Shown: positions 22,263 to 34,300, counted from the first letter of the stretch. The stretch: 64,000 nucleotides of DNA from Serpula lacrymans var. lacrymans S7.9 (GCF_000218685.1 NW_006763290.1:4614908-4678907), one strand, 5' to 3'. Notes: generated by a model from the letters alone, not told the origin. Program-made: numbers and translations.

Positions 22263-23939
22263 CTAATTTTTAGTCAGGCTTAAAAGCTCTTGTAAATTCG
22301 CTCTATATAGTATAGCTCCAGAAAATGCCAACATGTTCCCCATCAGGTCATATTAACATACCAAATGTAGTTATACCTTGCATAAGCCAACTTTTGGCTT
22401 CGGTAAGATCAGATTTCGAGGGTGAGATGGTATCAGGCATAGATATCGTGTTATCAGGAGGGGAAGATAAGACAAAACCATAGATTACGGCCTGATAGTA
22501 GTACACAGAGAAAAGAATAAAAAAACGCCAAAAAGTACATCTAAAATCACACTATGTAACTTCAAAACAACAAGTGATCAGTGGGCCCTACATGAGAAGC
22601 GAATTACTTGATACAGTACAATATACCATGTTACCGTAGGCAATAAGCATGTCCTGTAGCGCTACGTGATCAGCACACAAACGAGGGTCCTCCCAAATCT
22701 TCAACATAAGTCCAATGGCATAGTCGTAAACGCCTCAAAACGCTGCAACTTGAAATGTCAGTGAAGTGAAAAAACCATCCTTATTCTCCATCACTGAACA
22801 GCAAAGTCCAGCGCCCACTGTTGCAAAGGCGACATCGAGGTTTTTTGTTTTGAGTAGGTGGGCAAAACCACCTAGCCATATGTAGTCCACCTCGGACTTC
22901 AGAAAAATGTCAGCCTGGAAAAAAAGGAGCCGTGTGGAACCGTCTGCAAGCTAATATATCTGTCAGAAAGATGTCATGAAGCTACGAAATTAGACGCACA
23001 GTGGTAACTTTATGTAGATATAGTCGGTAGGGGTGCTCAAGCACCTCCTTGACACGGTTGATTGTATATTCGATCATGTCTGATGTTCCGATGGGAGGAC
23101 GCAGTCTGAGTGTGTCGTCTGAAATGCTGTGAAGCCGTATGATCGTCTTGATGTGATTCCGCATATATGAGGGTTGATCGCCGATAGCTTTGATGCAAGA
23201 TGGACTCCAGTTGAAAGGGCCCCCGCCCAGGCCATTCTCTGCTACCGTTTCATTGAGCACTCGTAGCACGGCAGTCCACTTATTTTTGCCTTCAAGCATC
23301 CCCTCTTCGTTCAGTGAGATAGAATCCATTTTAGCCCTTGCCTTTTCGAGTAAGGGCTTAGTGAGGATGTGCTTGTTGTTACAATCTACAGGGGGTCCGC
23401 TTGGCGTTTGAGTGTTTTTGTTTTGGAGACTGGCATTTGAAGAACCAGCTGCTGGTAAACAAGAGCTCAATGAGAGAGCAGGGGTGGGGGGGAGGACACT
23501 AGTCCCTCTCTTGGCACAGAACTCCTCAATCATTTTCCTTGTTTGAGACTTCATTTGGATAACCCCTTCGGAAAACTCGCCTGCAACCATCTCACCTGGG
23601 TGCCTTGGCATATAAATGTAAACTGATTTTATGCGACCCGGGAGATTATTCTCGCCACCCAATTTGCTAACCAACGATGTCTGTGAGCCCTGGATGAGGC
23701 CCGCGCCAACTTCCACAGACCTTAACGGCTCCAACAGACCATGATTGCCATGAAGGGGGGACAGGGAAGGGGGTGGAAACAGATCCTGCTGGTAAGAAGA
23801 GGGCGGGGCCTGCTGGTAAGAAGATGAGGGCAGAGGTTGCTGGTAAGCAGACAAGGGCAGAGGCTTCCCATAAGAAGACAAGGGTGGGGGCTGCTCGTAA
23901 GAAGATGAGGGCGGAGGCTGCTGCTGGTAAGAGGATGAG

Positions 23940-24337
23940 TGTAACAACCAAGAGTTAGTTACTCTGGCGCACACAGGAACACACTATAAAGAGAATGTAG
24001 AGGGAGTGGTTACCCCTTAAGATGCAGAGAGTCAGTTGGTATACAACAGGAGGACTTGCTGAGGAGTCTCCTGGATCTATTGGGGTATATACACTACTAC
24101 AGGGTTATTTGTACATGTATACTATACAGTTGATAGAGATAGTGGCTGATGATGTCATGGGGCCTAGCCCGCATGGCCAGCTCCACTGTGTGAGAGAGTT
24201 GTGTCTAAAATAAGGAAAAAGGCAACGCGGCGTGAGAAAGGGAAATGCCGCGTGGTACCATGTGTGAAGGCTAAAGTACAAGGTTAAGGCGGAGAATAAA
24301 AGTAAAGGGAAGGTCCGAAAATTGTGTTATCGTAACA
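23940..24337 (+). repeat. 3' LTR of the Ty3 element (family A)
   Basis: This 398-bp LTR (TGTAACAACC...CGTAACA on the plus strand) is the downstream LTR, because the element is transcribed from the minus strand. It is preceded by the target copy ATGAG and followed by the polypurine tract. Confidence 0.95.
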
Positions 24338-24350
24338 CTACCCCCCTTCA
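24338..24350 (-). other. Polypurine tract of the Ty3 element
   Basis: On the minus strand GAAGGGGGGTAG lies directly against the 3' LTR, where plus-strand DNA synthesis of LTR elements is primed. Confidence 0.75.
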
Positions 24351-24665
24351 AAGGTTCAACTTCCAGGCGAGACCAAATACCGGAGGTAGTGGTTAAATTT
24401 TCGGGCATAGGTTGAAAAAGATAATTAAAAAGATTTGAATCCATGCCTCTAAGCTTCCTAGGAGCTGAGGGATTCTTAGAATAAAATTTGCGAACAGCGT
24501 TGCTGGAATTGTCCAGATGGGCTTCTGGTTCCCACGTTCTGTCCTCGTCTCCATAGCCCTTCCATAGGACTAGGAACTCTAATTTGCCACGCTTCAAGCG
24601 TGCATCCACCACTTGTTCGACTTCAAACTCCTCTTCACCTTCCTGGGTGACTACAACCGGTCCGG

Positions 24666-26483
24666 TGTCGATGATGAGAACTGCTGTTAGAAAACCACAC
24701 ACAAAACAAACTAACACACAATCCTCCCAGATTTAACGGAACTTGTTTATGGGCTTTGCCTCCTAGAACAGTGGAGTGGTCTGGTTGTTCGTGGGGTGGT
24801 ACGTATAAAGATCCTTCAAAGTAAAACCCAGAGGTGTATGAGTGTGGGTTTTGAGGAGGAGGGATAGTTGAATTTATAAGAAGATAGGTGCTTTGTGGCG
24901 AGTATAGACGAGCACTACCTTGCTAATCGTAGCACAAGGTAGGTTTGAGAACGACGAGGATGACGAGGTGACGAGGTTCCCAGTGATAGCAGGCTCCTGA
25001 CGCACAAACTGTAGTGCTTAGAAGGACTCTAATCGAAAGGGATGACAATGACTTCAAAAGTGGGAAGTGACGATGACAGCAGTTGACAGTGGTAGAAGTG
25101 GGAAGTGTTGTGACCACACTGGATCACAAGTAGCAGAGTAGTGAACTTGAGAGTAGAGAAGAAGTCTGGATTGGATTTCTTGTTGTTTTTTTACAAGGTA
25201 AAATACAGGGGTTTATATAGTAAAAGAGAAGTAGGCTATGCACAGTATAGCTGTGCAAAAAGAATGAGAAAGAATATGAAGGAAGGAATGTACGCTGACG
25301 AATCCTGCGTAGGTAGTACAGGATAAGATTGTCAAAAAAAGAAAAGAAAGGGATAGAACAATAAATGCTGTGAGTAATATCACAGGTTTGTACAGCCATA
25401 ATGTAAAGTCCAATAGCAAAAGGAGAGCAGGAAAATCATGATGTCATGGGAAGATGCAGTAAAAAAAGGGCAAGGCAAAACACTATCAGTATCAACACAG
25501 TTCCTTTATTGTCAGTCAGGCATTCTAAAAAAATATGTGTCCATAAAAATGATTCAAAAATCAAAAATAATCGCACTGTAAATGAATGTTCTGCTGAAAA
25601 AAAAGAAACTGGAGCCACCGGTCCACCACCTAGTCCAAATCCGACAGTTCCATGGCCTTACCAATGGACTGGTTGTGTTGGACCACCTGATCAAACGAGG
25701 GAGGGAGAGGAGTAGTTCCAATTTGGAACAAGTGAGTCCCAGGCAGCGTGTGGTAGGTGTAGCTGTAGCGAAGACGATGGACAAAAGATAAGTGTACCCA
25801 AGTGAATGGGACCGCGATGAACATGGGCGATGCAAGGGGATGAACCTTCTCCAGCTCAAAAATTACCCACCCACGCTCCAACCAGGCAAGACGAGCGACC
25901 GATGTTTTGATAGTATATGATGGCAGATCGACGTCATGAAGATGGACCTGTTGCCCTATTTGGACCGGCCGCCGGGGCTTTGCTGATATCAGCAGTGGCA
26001 CGTGGTAGTCAACGGATCGGCGACGGAAGCGGATAGGAAGTGGTGACATCAGAAATGGTGGGGGTGCAAAGAAGATGAGGAGGAGGAGGGTGGAGGTGAC
26101 GAGGAGGTGAACTAAAATGGGGACCCAGAAACGACCGTCGGGTGAGAATAAAAAGGAGAGGAAGGGGCCCGTGGTGGGGCTAGGCAAAGGAAGGGGAGTA
26201 AGGGAAACGACAAAAGCGAGGGCGCAATGCAATGTGTAGCCAGTGGCGACGCGAAAATTTGCCGAAATGCCGAAACGCGGAAAGTACCGGATGGAAAAGC
26301 AAAGGTGAGCGTGACTGGATTGCCTAATAGAGGTGGTGCTGATCAGCCACAAGTTCAAAAAGGGCAATATTAATTACTATTCCACGTGGCACTGTGCCTG
26401 TGTGGCGCAAAGGCGAGTCTTTTTGAATATTCGCTTTGTTATTGACACCTGTCCATGCTACCAATCAACTTTGGTGCATGACA
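24666..26483 (-). mobile_element. 1.8-kb LTR-like element inserted between integrase and chromodomain
   Basis: This 1,818-bp segment begins TGTCATGCACC and ends CATCATCGACA on the minus strand and is flanked by CCGG at 24662-24665 and 26484-26487. Removing it and one CCGG joins ...VDRPG to PVVVTQEGEE in frame, which is the normal integrase-chromodomain linker. TG...CA ends suggest a long solo LTR of another retrotransposon; a 4-bp duplication is short but seen in some LTR elements. A 245-codon minus-strand open stretch (25630-26367) inside it is hydrophobic and unrecognised. A second, partial copy occupies 1-823 and ends at the same base. Confidence 0.8.
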
Positions 26484-29400
26484 CCGGGCCGGTCTACACG
26501 CTGTCCCGGCAGCGCCCCTTTGTAGGGTTTCACACGACTAATATTGACCGTGGGTACTACCCTCATTCGTTTTGGGAGTTCCAGCTCCACTGCGTTGGGT
26601 TTGACTTCCTTAATCCAGTAAGGGCCAATCCACTTTTCGGTCAGTTTTCTAGACTGCCGATCTTTTAATTTTAAGTGGTCGGTATCTAACCAGACCAGGT
26701 CGCTGACCTTGTAGTCAGGGGCCTTAGAGCGTCTACGCTCTGCCCTGTCTTTCATCTGCTCCGCAGTTTTAAATAGCGCTTTGCGCGTTTCGTCCAAGAC
26801 AGCCTTCATATCCTTGGCCATGTTCTCAGCAGCCTCATTCTTGCTTTTACCAGGTTCTACACCCATTCTGGGGAGGTACAATCTAGTAACCTTGAATGGT
26901 GCCTTTCCTGTAGCCGACGACTGTTTGATATTATATGAGAACTGGGCTATCTTTAGCCACTTGGCCCAATCTGTCTGCCTGTCATTAATAAATATCCGGA
27001 GATATTGTTTCAACTCCTGGTTGAGTCTCTCTGTTTGTCCATCAGTCTGCGGATGGAACACCGTTGATAATTTGAGTTTGATGCCCAGCATCCGGCATAA
27101 TTCTTTCGTAAACTCGCTAGCAAATTGGGGTCCTCTATTGGAGATAACCATTTCTGGCAACCCATGGATAGACCATACGAAATCTTTAAATAAATCTGCT
27201 GTACCAGCGGCGGTAATGGTTTTATTGGTAGGTATGAATACCACTTCTTTGGAGAAGCGATCCACTACTACCATTACTGAATCGTACCCATTTGACTCGG
27301 GCAGATCCGTTGTGAAATCAACCGATATATCCTGCCAGGGACCAGCTGGTATCGGATTCGGCATAAGTTTACCGGCCGGCGGTTGATGAGAATTCTTAGC
27401 CATGGCACATCTCAAACAGGATTTTACGTACTCCTGTATGTTTTTAACCATGCCAGGCCACATGTAGTTTCTGGAGATCAACTCCATTGTTCGTTGCCAC
27501 CCAGGGTGCCCAGCCACTGGAGTGTCATGATGTCTATCTATTGCCTTGATCCTTGCGGACTCAAGCACGTAGATTTTGTCTTTAAAATGGAAGAGCCCGT
27601 CTTCCCATAAATAGTTTTCATTGCCATCAAGGTGCACTTTCTCTTCTGAGGAGATGTCTTTCTTGAAGACTTCTAGAAGATCGGAATCCTGCCTGATTCT
27701 AACATTGGCCACCAGGGTAACACCTTTGTTGTCATCTTTGATGCTGTTGGCATGATCCTCTCTTCTGGACAAAGTGTCCGCTTTCCCCATAGAGCTTCCA
27801 GGCTTATGAATTAATTTATAATTAAACCTTGACAAGTATACCGCGTAGCAGGCCTGTCGTTGGTTCAAGTCTCGGGCCGTCATAAAATACTCCAGATTTT
27901 TATGATTGGTCCAAATTTCAAATTGGTGTCTAGCACCTTCTAAGTAGTGCCACCAGTGCTCTAGAGCTGTAATGACGGCCAGCATCTCTTTGTCGCAAAT
28001 TTGATAGTTGCGCTCTGTAGGCGGCAAACTATGTGATAAATAGGCACAAGGCCTCCAAAGATCGTCAGGGCATTTAATTGACAAAACAGCCCCAGTAGCA
28101 AAATCAGAAGAGTCGGTTTCTAGCCGGAACTTTTTGTCCAATTCTGGAAATGCTAATATGGGCACCGTTGTAAACGCCTATTTAAGCTTTTCAAAAGCTT
28201 CTTGTTCTTTGGTGCCCCAGTGTCAAACAATGTCCTTTTTAGTGAGATCGTTCAACGGTCTCGTGATTTTTGCGACGTTTTTGATAAACCTTCGGTAGAA
28301 ATTGCCTAAGCCAAGGAAGGCCCTAACTCCTTTGACGCGAGTAGGTTCTGGCCAATCCAAGATAGCTTGAACTTTCTCAGGATCCATCATGATTCTGTTC
28401 TGGCCTATGATCATACCGAGGAAGTCTACTTCCTTCACTTTAAAATTACATTTTTTGGGTTTGACGAATAGGTCCTGTTCCTGTAAGCGTCAAAGGACTT
28501 CTTGCACAATCCTGTCATGCTCAGCCTCATTGTCCGACTTTGTAAATATTATGTTATTGTACCCCCATCTGAGATCCATCTTTGTTAAGATCTTGGCGCC
28601 AGCCAATTTGTCTGCTAGCTGACTGATCAAAGGCAGCGGATACGCATTTTTAACCGTGTGCTCATTCACGTAACAATAGTCCATAATCATACGCTTCTTA
28701 CCATCCTTTTTAGGAATGAAGAACACTGGGGACGTCATAGGGCTTTTGGAAGGCCTAATGTAACCCTTCCTAAGCTGTTCATCTATGAAACTTGAGACCT
28801 CATCTCTTTCTGGAGCAGAGAGGGGAATCATATGTCCTTTTCTCGGTTTGAAAGTGTCCTTCAAATCTATAGCATGGTCCCAAGGCTTAGCCTCTGGGAA
28901 GCACTCTGATTTATGTTTTGAAAAGACTTTCCAGAAGTCATGGTACTCGGGAGGTACCAGCCTTTTAATCTCTTCTTCGGGTTTTACCTCATCATCATCA
29001 TCGTCAATCTTTTCTAAAGATCTGAGCTCATAAACGTGACCAGCGTTTATCTTTTCAAGACGCTCTTTGTGACAGACATGATTCGGTTTACCCAAGTTTA
29101 CACACTCCTGAGGGCAACATGACAATGTGACAACCCCTGTCTGCCAGTTAATTTCAGGATTGTGTTTAAATAGCCAGGTCCAGCCTAAGATTAAATTGAT
29201 CTTCCCTAGTTGGGTAGCTTCGGCGGTGACTTGTTCTCTGTGTCCTTGGTATTCGACCAGAAAAGAACATTTGTGTGTGATGCAGCCACCTGCATTAAGC
29301 GTACCGTCAACATTATAGACGGGAATGGATACATCTAATTTTACAAGGGGGAGTCCAATTTGCTCCGCCCAGACCTGATCTATGAAAATTCCGTTAGCGT

Positions 29401-30129
29401 CTGAATCAAGCAGTGCGCTGGTTGGGTGTACTATGCCCCGGGCAAGATTTTCCACACCAACATCTAAACAGATCTCCTTTTGGAATAAATATGTGCGCAT
29501 CAACACACACCTTGGGATTTCGGGAAAGGGTGGCTCCAGTGAAGAAGAAGGGGTATCGAAAGTTACATGTTTTTCTATTTTATTTTTGCCAGAATCAAGC
29601 ACCCTAGTGTTTGTCTCGCCGGGGCCACGCTCCAAGGGAGATGCTGGTGCAGCGGTAGTATCATAAATATCACAGTTACATTGCTTCATACAAGTACATA
29701 CTTCAGATAACAAATTTAAAAATCTATTTACAAATTGGGGAGCCATCCCCGTCTTTCCGTTATTGCTCCTGCAACACCCCAGAGCAGGGGCCACTTTGTT
29801 GTGGTTTACTTCATTGTTTCGTGGAGCGAAGGCACCCAAGTGACCTAAGCTCCAAACTCTTTCTGGTCAGAGGAAAATAAAGAGGAAGTTTTGTATGTTA
29901 ATCCTAATCAACAGTGGTTCCACACCGACTGCTGAGCTAAGTACTCCCCTTAACGCTGGGGGCCGCATATCAAAGGTTTTGGTTCTTCTCCCAAAGCACT
30001 ACAAGGCTGTCGCTAGGAGCGCACCTATCTGCTATGCGGGATATTCCCAACCAATAACCAAATCTCCTTCACCCTGGAGTCTGGGTGCCCAGTGGGACTT
30101 TTTGCACAAATGTGCGAGAGAGTAGAAAG

Positions 30130-30139
30130 AGCGAGTCCT
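30130..30139 (-). other. Putative self-priming primer-binding site
   Basis: Two bases inside the 5' LTR end, the minus strand reads AGGACTCGCT. It does not start with the TGG expected for a tRNA 3' end. Its exact complement AGCGAGTCCT occurs in sister LTRs about 34 nt downstream of the TATATATAC box (as AGCAAGTCCT in this element's own LTR, 30253-30262). Such complementarity near the transcript start is the Tf1 type of self-priming. Confidence 0.6.
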
Positions 30140-30141
30140 AA

Positions 30142-30539
30142 TGTAACAACCAAGAGTTAGTTACTCTGGCGCACACAGGAACACACTATAAAGAGAATGT
30201 AGAGGGAGTGGTTACCCCTTAAGATGCAGAGAGTTAGTTGGTATACAACAGGAGGACTTGCTGAGGAGTCTCCTGGATCTATTGGGGTATATATACTACT
30301 ACAGGGTTATTTGTACATGTGTACTATACAGTTGATAGAGATAGTGGCTGATAATGTCATGGGGCCTAGCCCGCATGGCCAGCTCCACTATGTGAGAGAG
30401 TTGTGTCTAAAATAAGGAAAAAGGCAACGCGGCGCGAGAAAGGGAAATGCCGCGTGGTACCATGTATGAAGGCTAAAGTACAAGGTTAAGGCGGAGAATA
30501 AAAGTAAAGAGAAGGTCCAAAAATTGTGTTATCGTAACA
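30142..30539 (+). repeat. 5' LTR of the Ty3 element (family A)
   Basis: This 398-bp LTR is followed by the target copy ATGAG (30540-30544). On the minus strand it carries a TATA-like box (about 30287-30296) and, 34 nt further on, the segment complementary to the putative primer-binding site. It therefore drives transcription leftward. Confidence 0.95.
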
Positions 30540-31217
30540 ATGAGGGCAGAGGTTGTTGGTAAAAAGATGAGGGCAGATCTTGCTGGTAAGAAGACAAGAG
30601 AAGGGGCTGTTCATACCTCAACCACTCCACGCATACCTAATATACTCATCATATCATTCAATTCTGCATCAACATCTTTTAGTTCCTCCTTGGTGTCAGA
30701 TTGTACCTGCTGAAGAAATGCTACACCCCTTTTCTTCACCTCAATTCTCCATGAATAAGACAACATTTTGTGGCGCAGTATCTCTCAGGTGGCATGCTTA
30801 TAGAATATGGCTCTCTTCATGGCTTTATCAGATAACCAATTAAGGCCCCTACGTAAAATCTCGGACCCCTATAAATATGTCAGCACCAGAAGAGCAACAA
30901 ACACAGAGAAGCAATACCTTTAAACCAGAGGGAGAGGCAATCCTGCCACCCTCTATATATCTAACTGCCTGTTGAGTGTCCAGTCTACTTTCCAGCTTGT
31001 TCTTGTAGCTGTAGGGCTCATATCTAGGGTGAACACAAGCTATGTGGGCAGAAAATTTATGCTCAGAAGCTGAGCGTGTGGGGGATGTGCAAGGAGGGGA
31101 AGATAAGCTGGTGAGTGTTGGAGTACAGTCAGTTCCAAAGGTGTGATGGGAGTCAGAATCAGGGGAAAGGCTTTGAGTGGAGGGCTTGGGCGAATGAGAT
31201 TGGCCAGTCAATGACAT

Positions 31218-31381
31218 TGTAGCAAAAAGATAGCTAAAAAAAAGTATACACTGAAAGAGACTGGCTCACAAATAACTGAGTAATGCTGAGTAAACTTGTC
31301 TAAGTTCAGGCAAGCCACAAGAGTCGGAGTCTGAAGGACTTGTCAACTTTTTATCTCAATACTGTCAGACCAAATCCTCAG
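31218..31381. promoter_or_regulatory. 164-bp divergent promoter of the Plavaka element
   Basis: The region lies between the ATG of the accessory gene (31217, minus) and that of the transposase (31382, plus). Both element genes probably share control here. Confidence 0.5.
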
Positions 31382-34300
31382 ATGGAGTCAACACCCCAGT
31401 CACACACTGGCAAGTCAATTGCATGCCCGAATTGCTGCGCCTCGTTTCAGTCTGCAGAGGCTGTGATTCACCACCTGAATGGACGCCCTCAGTTTTTGCA
31501 AGGGGTGGTCGTAAACCTCCCATGCATACTCCTCCAAATTACTATCCCTTTTCTGATGTGCCAATCAACAAGGTATTGAGTCAAGATATACCACCCAAAG
31601 TACGCATGTGATATTACCCAATGTCTGGATACATCTATGATAAAGGATCAAATATGTTGGAAGATATAGAAGCTGAACTGTATGCATACCGACACCAACA
31701 TAATGTTTACTATCCCTTCCAAGACCGCGGAGAATGGGAACTTGCTAGATTCCTATGTGAATGCCTCATACAGAGCCAAATTGACCGATTCCTAAAGCTG
31801 GAATGATTAAATTTTTGTTCATCACACAAACTTTATATTTACGTTTTAATACAACTCTGGTAGTTCAAAACTCGTGAAAAACCGTCATTCAAGTCCAAAA
31901 ACTAACTGTTAGCATGGGTAGAGTGGCTTCCAAGCGGATCAAGCTGGAAATTTGAAAAGCTTGAGATGTTGGGCTACACATCGACCCCTATTCATTTGAT
32001 TTACAGGGATGCTCTTGAGGTTGCTCAACATGTGTTTGCTAACCCAGTCTTTGCACAACATATGATGTTCGATCCAAAAGAGGTCTATGAGGGGATTCAA
32101 AGACAGTATGGCGAGTTTATGACCGCAAATCATGCCTTTGAGTTACAGGTAAGTGTAACGCCAATATGGCAATTTTATGGCTGCTTTTAATATACCTTTG
32201 CTCCAGAATAATTATCCAGAAGGGGCCACTATGATGCCAATCATTCTGGCATCTGATAAAACGGGTGTCATGAGAGTAACAGGTAATTTAGATATGCATC
32301 CAACATTCCTGACAATTGGGAACATTGCTTTGGATGTGCGCATGAAAGCAACATTGCAGGCCTGGAGATGCGTGGCCTTCATCCCCACACCAAAATTCAA
32401 TGTTCACCCGGATTTTCAAGGCATCCTTCATGCTCATCTTTGGCACAAATGTATGGATAAGGTTTGTGTCAACCTGAAGATTGCTGCAAAGGTCGGCACC
32501 TTTATTTCTGACCCCTTTGGACTCGTTCAATACGTTTTTACGCCTCTTGTTGCATATCAAGCGGACCTCCTGGAACAACAACTGATTGCATGTGTCGCTA
32601 AGAATTCTTCCCCAGTGTCATTGGCCATGCTGGAATTCTTTGGCGATCCGCGACCTCACTCTCCTTGCACAGGGAGCTATACTTTGAAGCAAATCTATGA
32701 CATATCCAAGAAAGTTAATCCTTGGCAGGTCGGACAATTTCAGACAGCTGCAAAAGCCGTAGGTCTCAGTGGTGTTCAGCAGCCATTCTGGCGAGATTGG
32801 CATCTTGCCAAACCCTCAAAATCTCTCACTCCGGAGATACTACACACTTGCCATAAATTCTTTTTTGATCACATTCTTATGTGGTGCAAGTCAATGCTGG
32901 GAAATGACGAACTGGACACTCGGTACAAGAGTTACCACAAGCGCATCAGCTTTTGCCACTTCACTAAAGGTGCCTCCCACATCAAGCAGATGACTGGTCG
33001 AGATCATTGTGATATCCAGCGGACGATTGTCCCAACAATAGCTAGTGCTGCCTCAAATAATGCTGTTCACTCAATTCATGGACTGATAGATCTTTTCTAC
33101 TTGGCACAGAACCCAACTCATACACCCACATCAATTGATCATATGATGAACGCTCTGGCCAAATTCCATCATTACAAGGATGCCATTTTGGAAGCGGAAG
33201 CACGCAGAGGCAAGAAGGGAACTATAGACAATTTTCACATACCTAAATTAAAGCTTATGCAAAGCTTTGCCCGTGCTGTCAGTGTTACAACCAAGAGTTT
33301 GTTACTCTGGCACACAACTCAGACAAGCTATAGAGAGGATGATGAGGGAGTGGTTACCCCTTAGGCTTCAACAAGTTAGTTGTGAGGATACAACAGGAGG
33401 ACTCACTGAGGAGTCTCCTTGATCTATTGGGGTATATATACTACTACAGGTTTGTTTGTACATATGTACTATACAGTTGATGAAGGCAGTGGCTGATGAT
33501 GTCATGGGCACAGCCCATGTGACCAGCTCCACTGCATGAGATACTTGTAGCTAAAATAAGAAAGAAGGCAGCGCAGCGCGAGAAGGTGGAGTTTGAACAA
33601 AAATGGAAAGTGCTGTATGGCACAATGTGTGAAAACTACAGTATAAAGTTAAAGAGGAGAATGAAAATTAAAGGTCCAAAAATTGTGTATTATAACAGTC
33701 AGAGATTTGGGAGGTCTCTTACAGTACACTGCAGATGTCCCCGAACACCTCCTTATCATCAACTGCAAGCACACATTCCAGAAGACCAACCATCAGAAGG
33801 ACTTCATCGCACAATCAGTACGTGAGCTGGACCGATTGGAAAAAATTTGCCAATTCAAATTGTACACACTTTTAAGATCACACAAGCACAATTTCATCAA
33901 TGCAGTCATTCAGGCCGAGACGGAAGAGGTTCAGGCAGTGCAGGATGAGACTACGGATCTAGATCCAGAGTATGCATGGCTCTCGCGTGTTGTCAAGGCC
34001 GAGAATATTTGATACCAAGGTCCCCCTCCAGTGCAAAATCATTTCTTAAAAGGTATCTTGTTGGACAATGCTACTGTTGCTTTCCATCTAACGTCAAAAC
34101 CGGATTGTGGTTCTCTGACTATTGATGAACTTGCTGCAACATTTCAGCTTCCAGACTTTCGGCCTGCTATCATTAACTACTTGCTTCAAATCTCCGTCCA
34201 ACAGCGTCAAAGTAGGAATGGCTATGGACAGGATATTGGTTTTGACTCTATGCAAGTCTGGTATAAATTTTGTATACAACTCCATTCCACTTTCACTTTC

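Larger units (their letters stand above)
24338..29839 (-). pseudogene. Ty3 pol: protease, reverse transcriptase, RNase H, integrase, chromodomain (inactivated)
   Basis: Reading on the minus strand: a protease-like segment near 29400-29430 reads LLDSDANGIFID, where the family has DSG; the G-to-D change is a G-to-A transition. The reverse transcriptase runs KGHMIPLSAPERDEV to KMDLRWGYNN and then jumps to IFTKSDNEAEHDR at about 28548-28552, so the core with the YxDD catalytic pair is deleted. RNase H follows (LETDSSDFATGAVLS, near 28100). Integrase has a zinc-binding block (DRHHDTPVAGHPGW...CLRCAMAK) and a DDE core with first D and E present but VISNRGPQF at 27137-27139 where D is expected. The chromodomain (FEVEQVVDARL...FLVLWKGYGDEDRTWEPE) is at 24480-24640, beyond the 1.8-kb insertion. 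Stops at 28490, 28223 and 28178 interrupt the frame. Confidence 0.9.
23940..30539 (-). mobile_element. Ty3/gypsy chromodomain retrotransposon with both LTRs and 5-bp target duplication
   Basis: Two 398-bp LTRs (23940-24337 and 30142-30539) face the same way and differ at nine positions, all transitions. The element is flanked by ATGAG at 23935-23939 and 30540-30544. Its genes run on the minus strand, so the 5' LTR is the right one. A purine tract (AAGGGGGG on the minus strand, about 24341-24350) abuts the 3' LTR as polypurine tract. Gag is missing: only about 300 bp separates the 5' LTR from the first pol-like frame. A 1.8-kb LTR-like element (24666-26483) is inserted near the 3' end. The element interrupts the Plavaka accessory gene. 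It has lost catalytic residues and cannot be autonomous now. Confidence 0.95.
22263..31217 (-). pseudogene. Plavaka-associated accessory gene, split by a Ty3 element and carrying two stops
   Basis: The gene starts at ATG 31217 (MSLTGQSHSPKPS...), 164 bp from the divergent Plavaka transposase. After an intron it encodes a charged segment (30560-30850, ...EVKKRGVAFLQQVQSDTKEE...). Then comes a repetitive tract rich in P, Q, S and Y (units like YQQPLPSSS), which the Ty3 element splits at 23940-30539. The rest is a folded-looking domain (22982-23790) with SVYIYMPRHPGEMVAG, FNWSPSCIKAIGDQPSYMRN and HIKTIIRLHSISDD. Further exons follow at about 22600-22920 (ADIFLKSEVDYIWLGGFAHL) and 22380-22490, ending in LQELLSLTKN with a stop at 22265. 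TGA codons at 30785-30787 and 22735-22737 interrupt otherwise open exons. I know no domain for it. Without the insertion the tract is in frame. Confidence 0.7.

Noticed and set aside
25630..26367. 245-codon minus-strand open frame
   Set aside because: It lies wholly inside the 1.8-kb LTR-like element, is hydrophobic and of low complexity, and has no recognisable domain. Treated as chance or LTR-internal.
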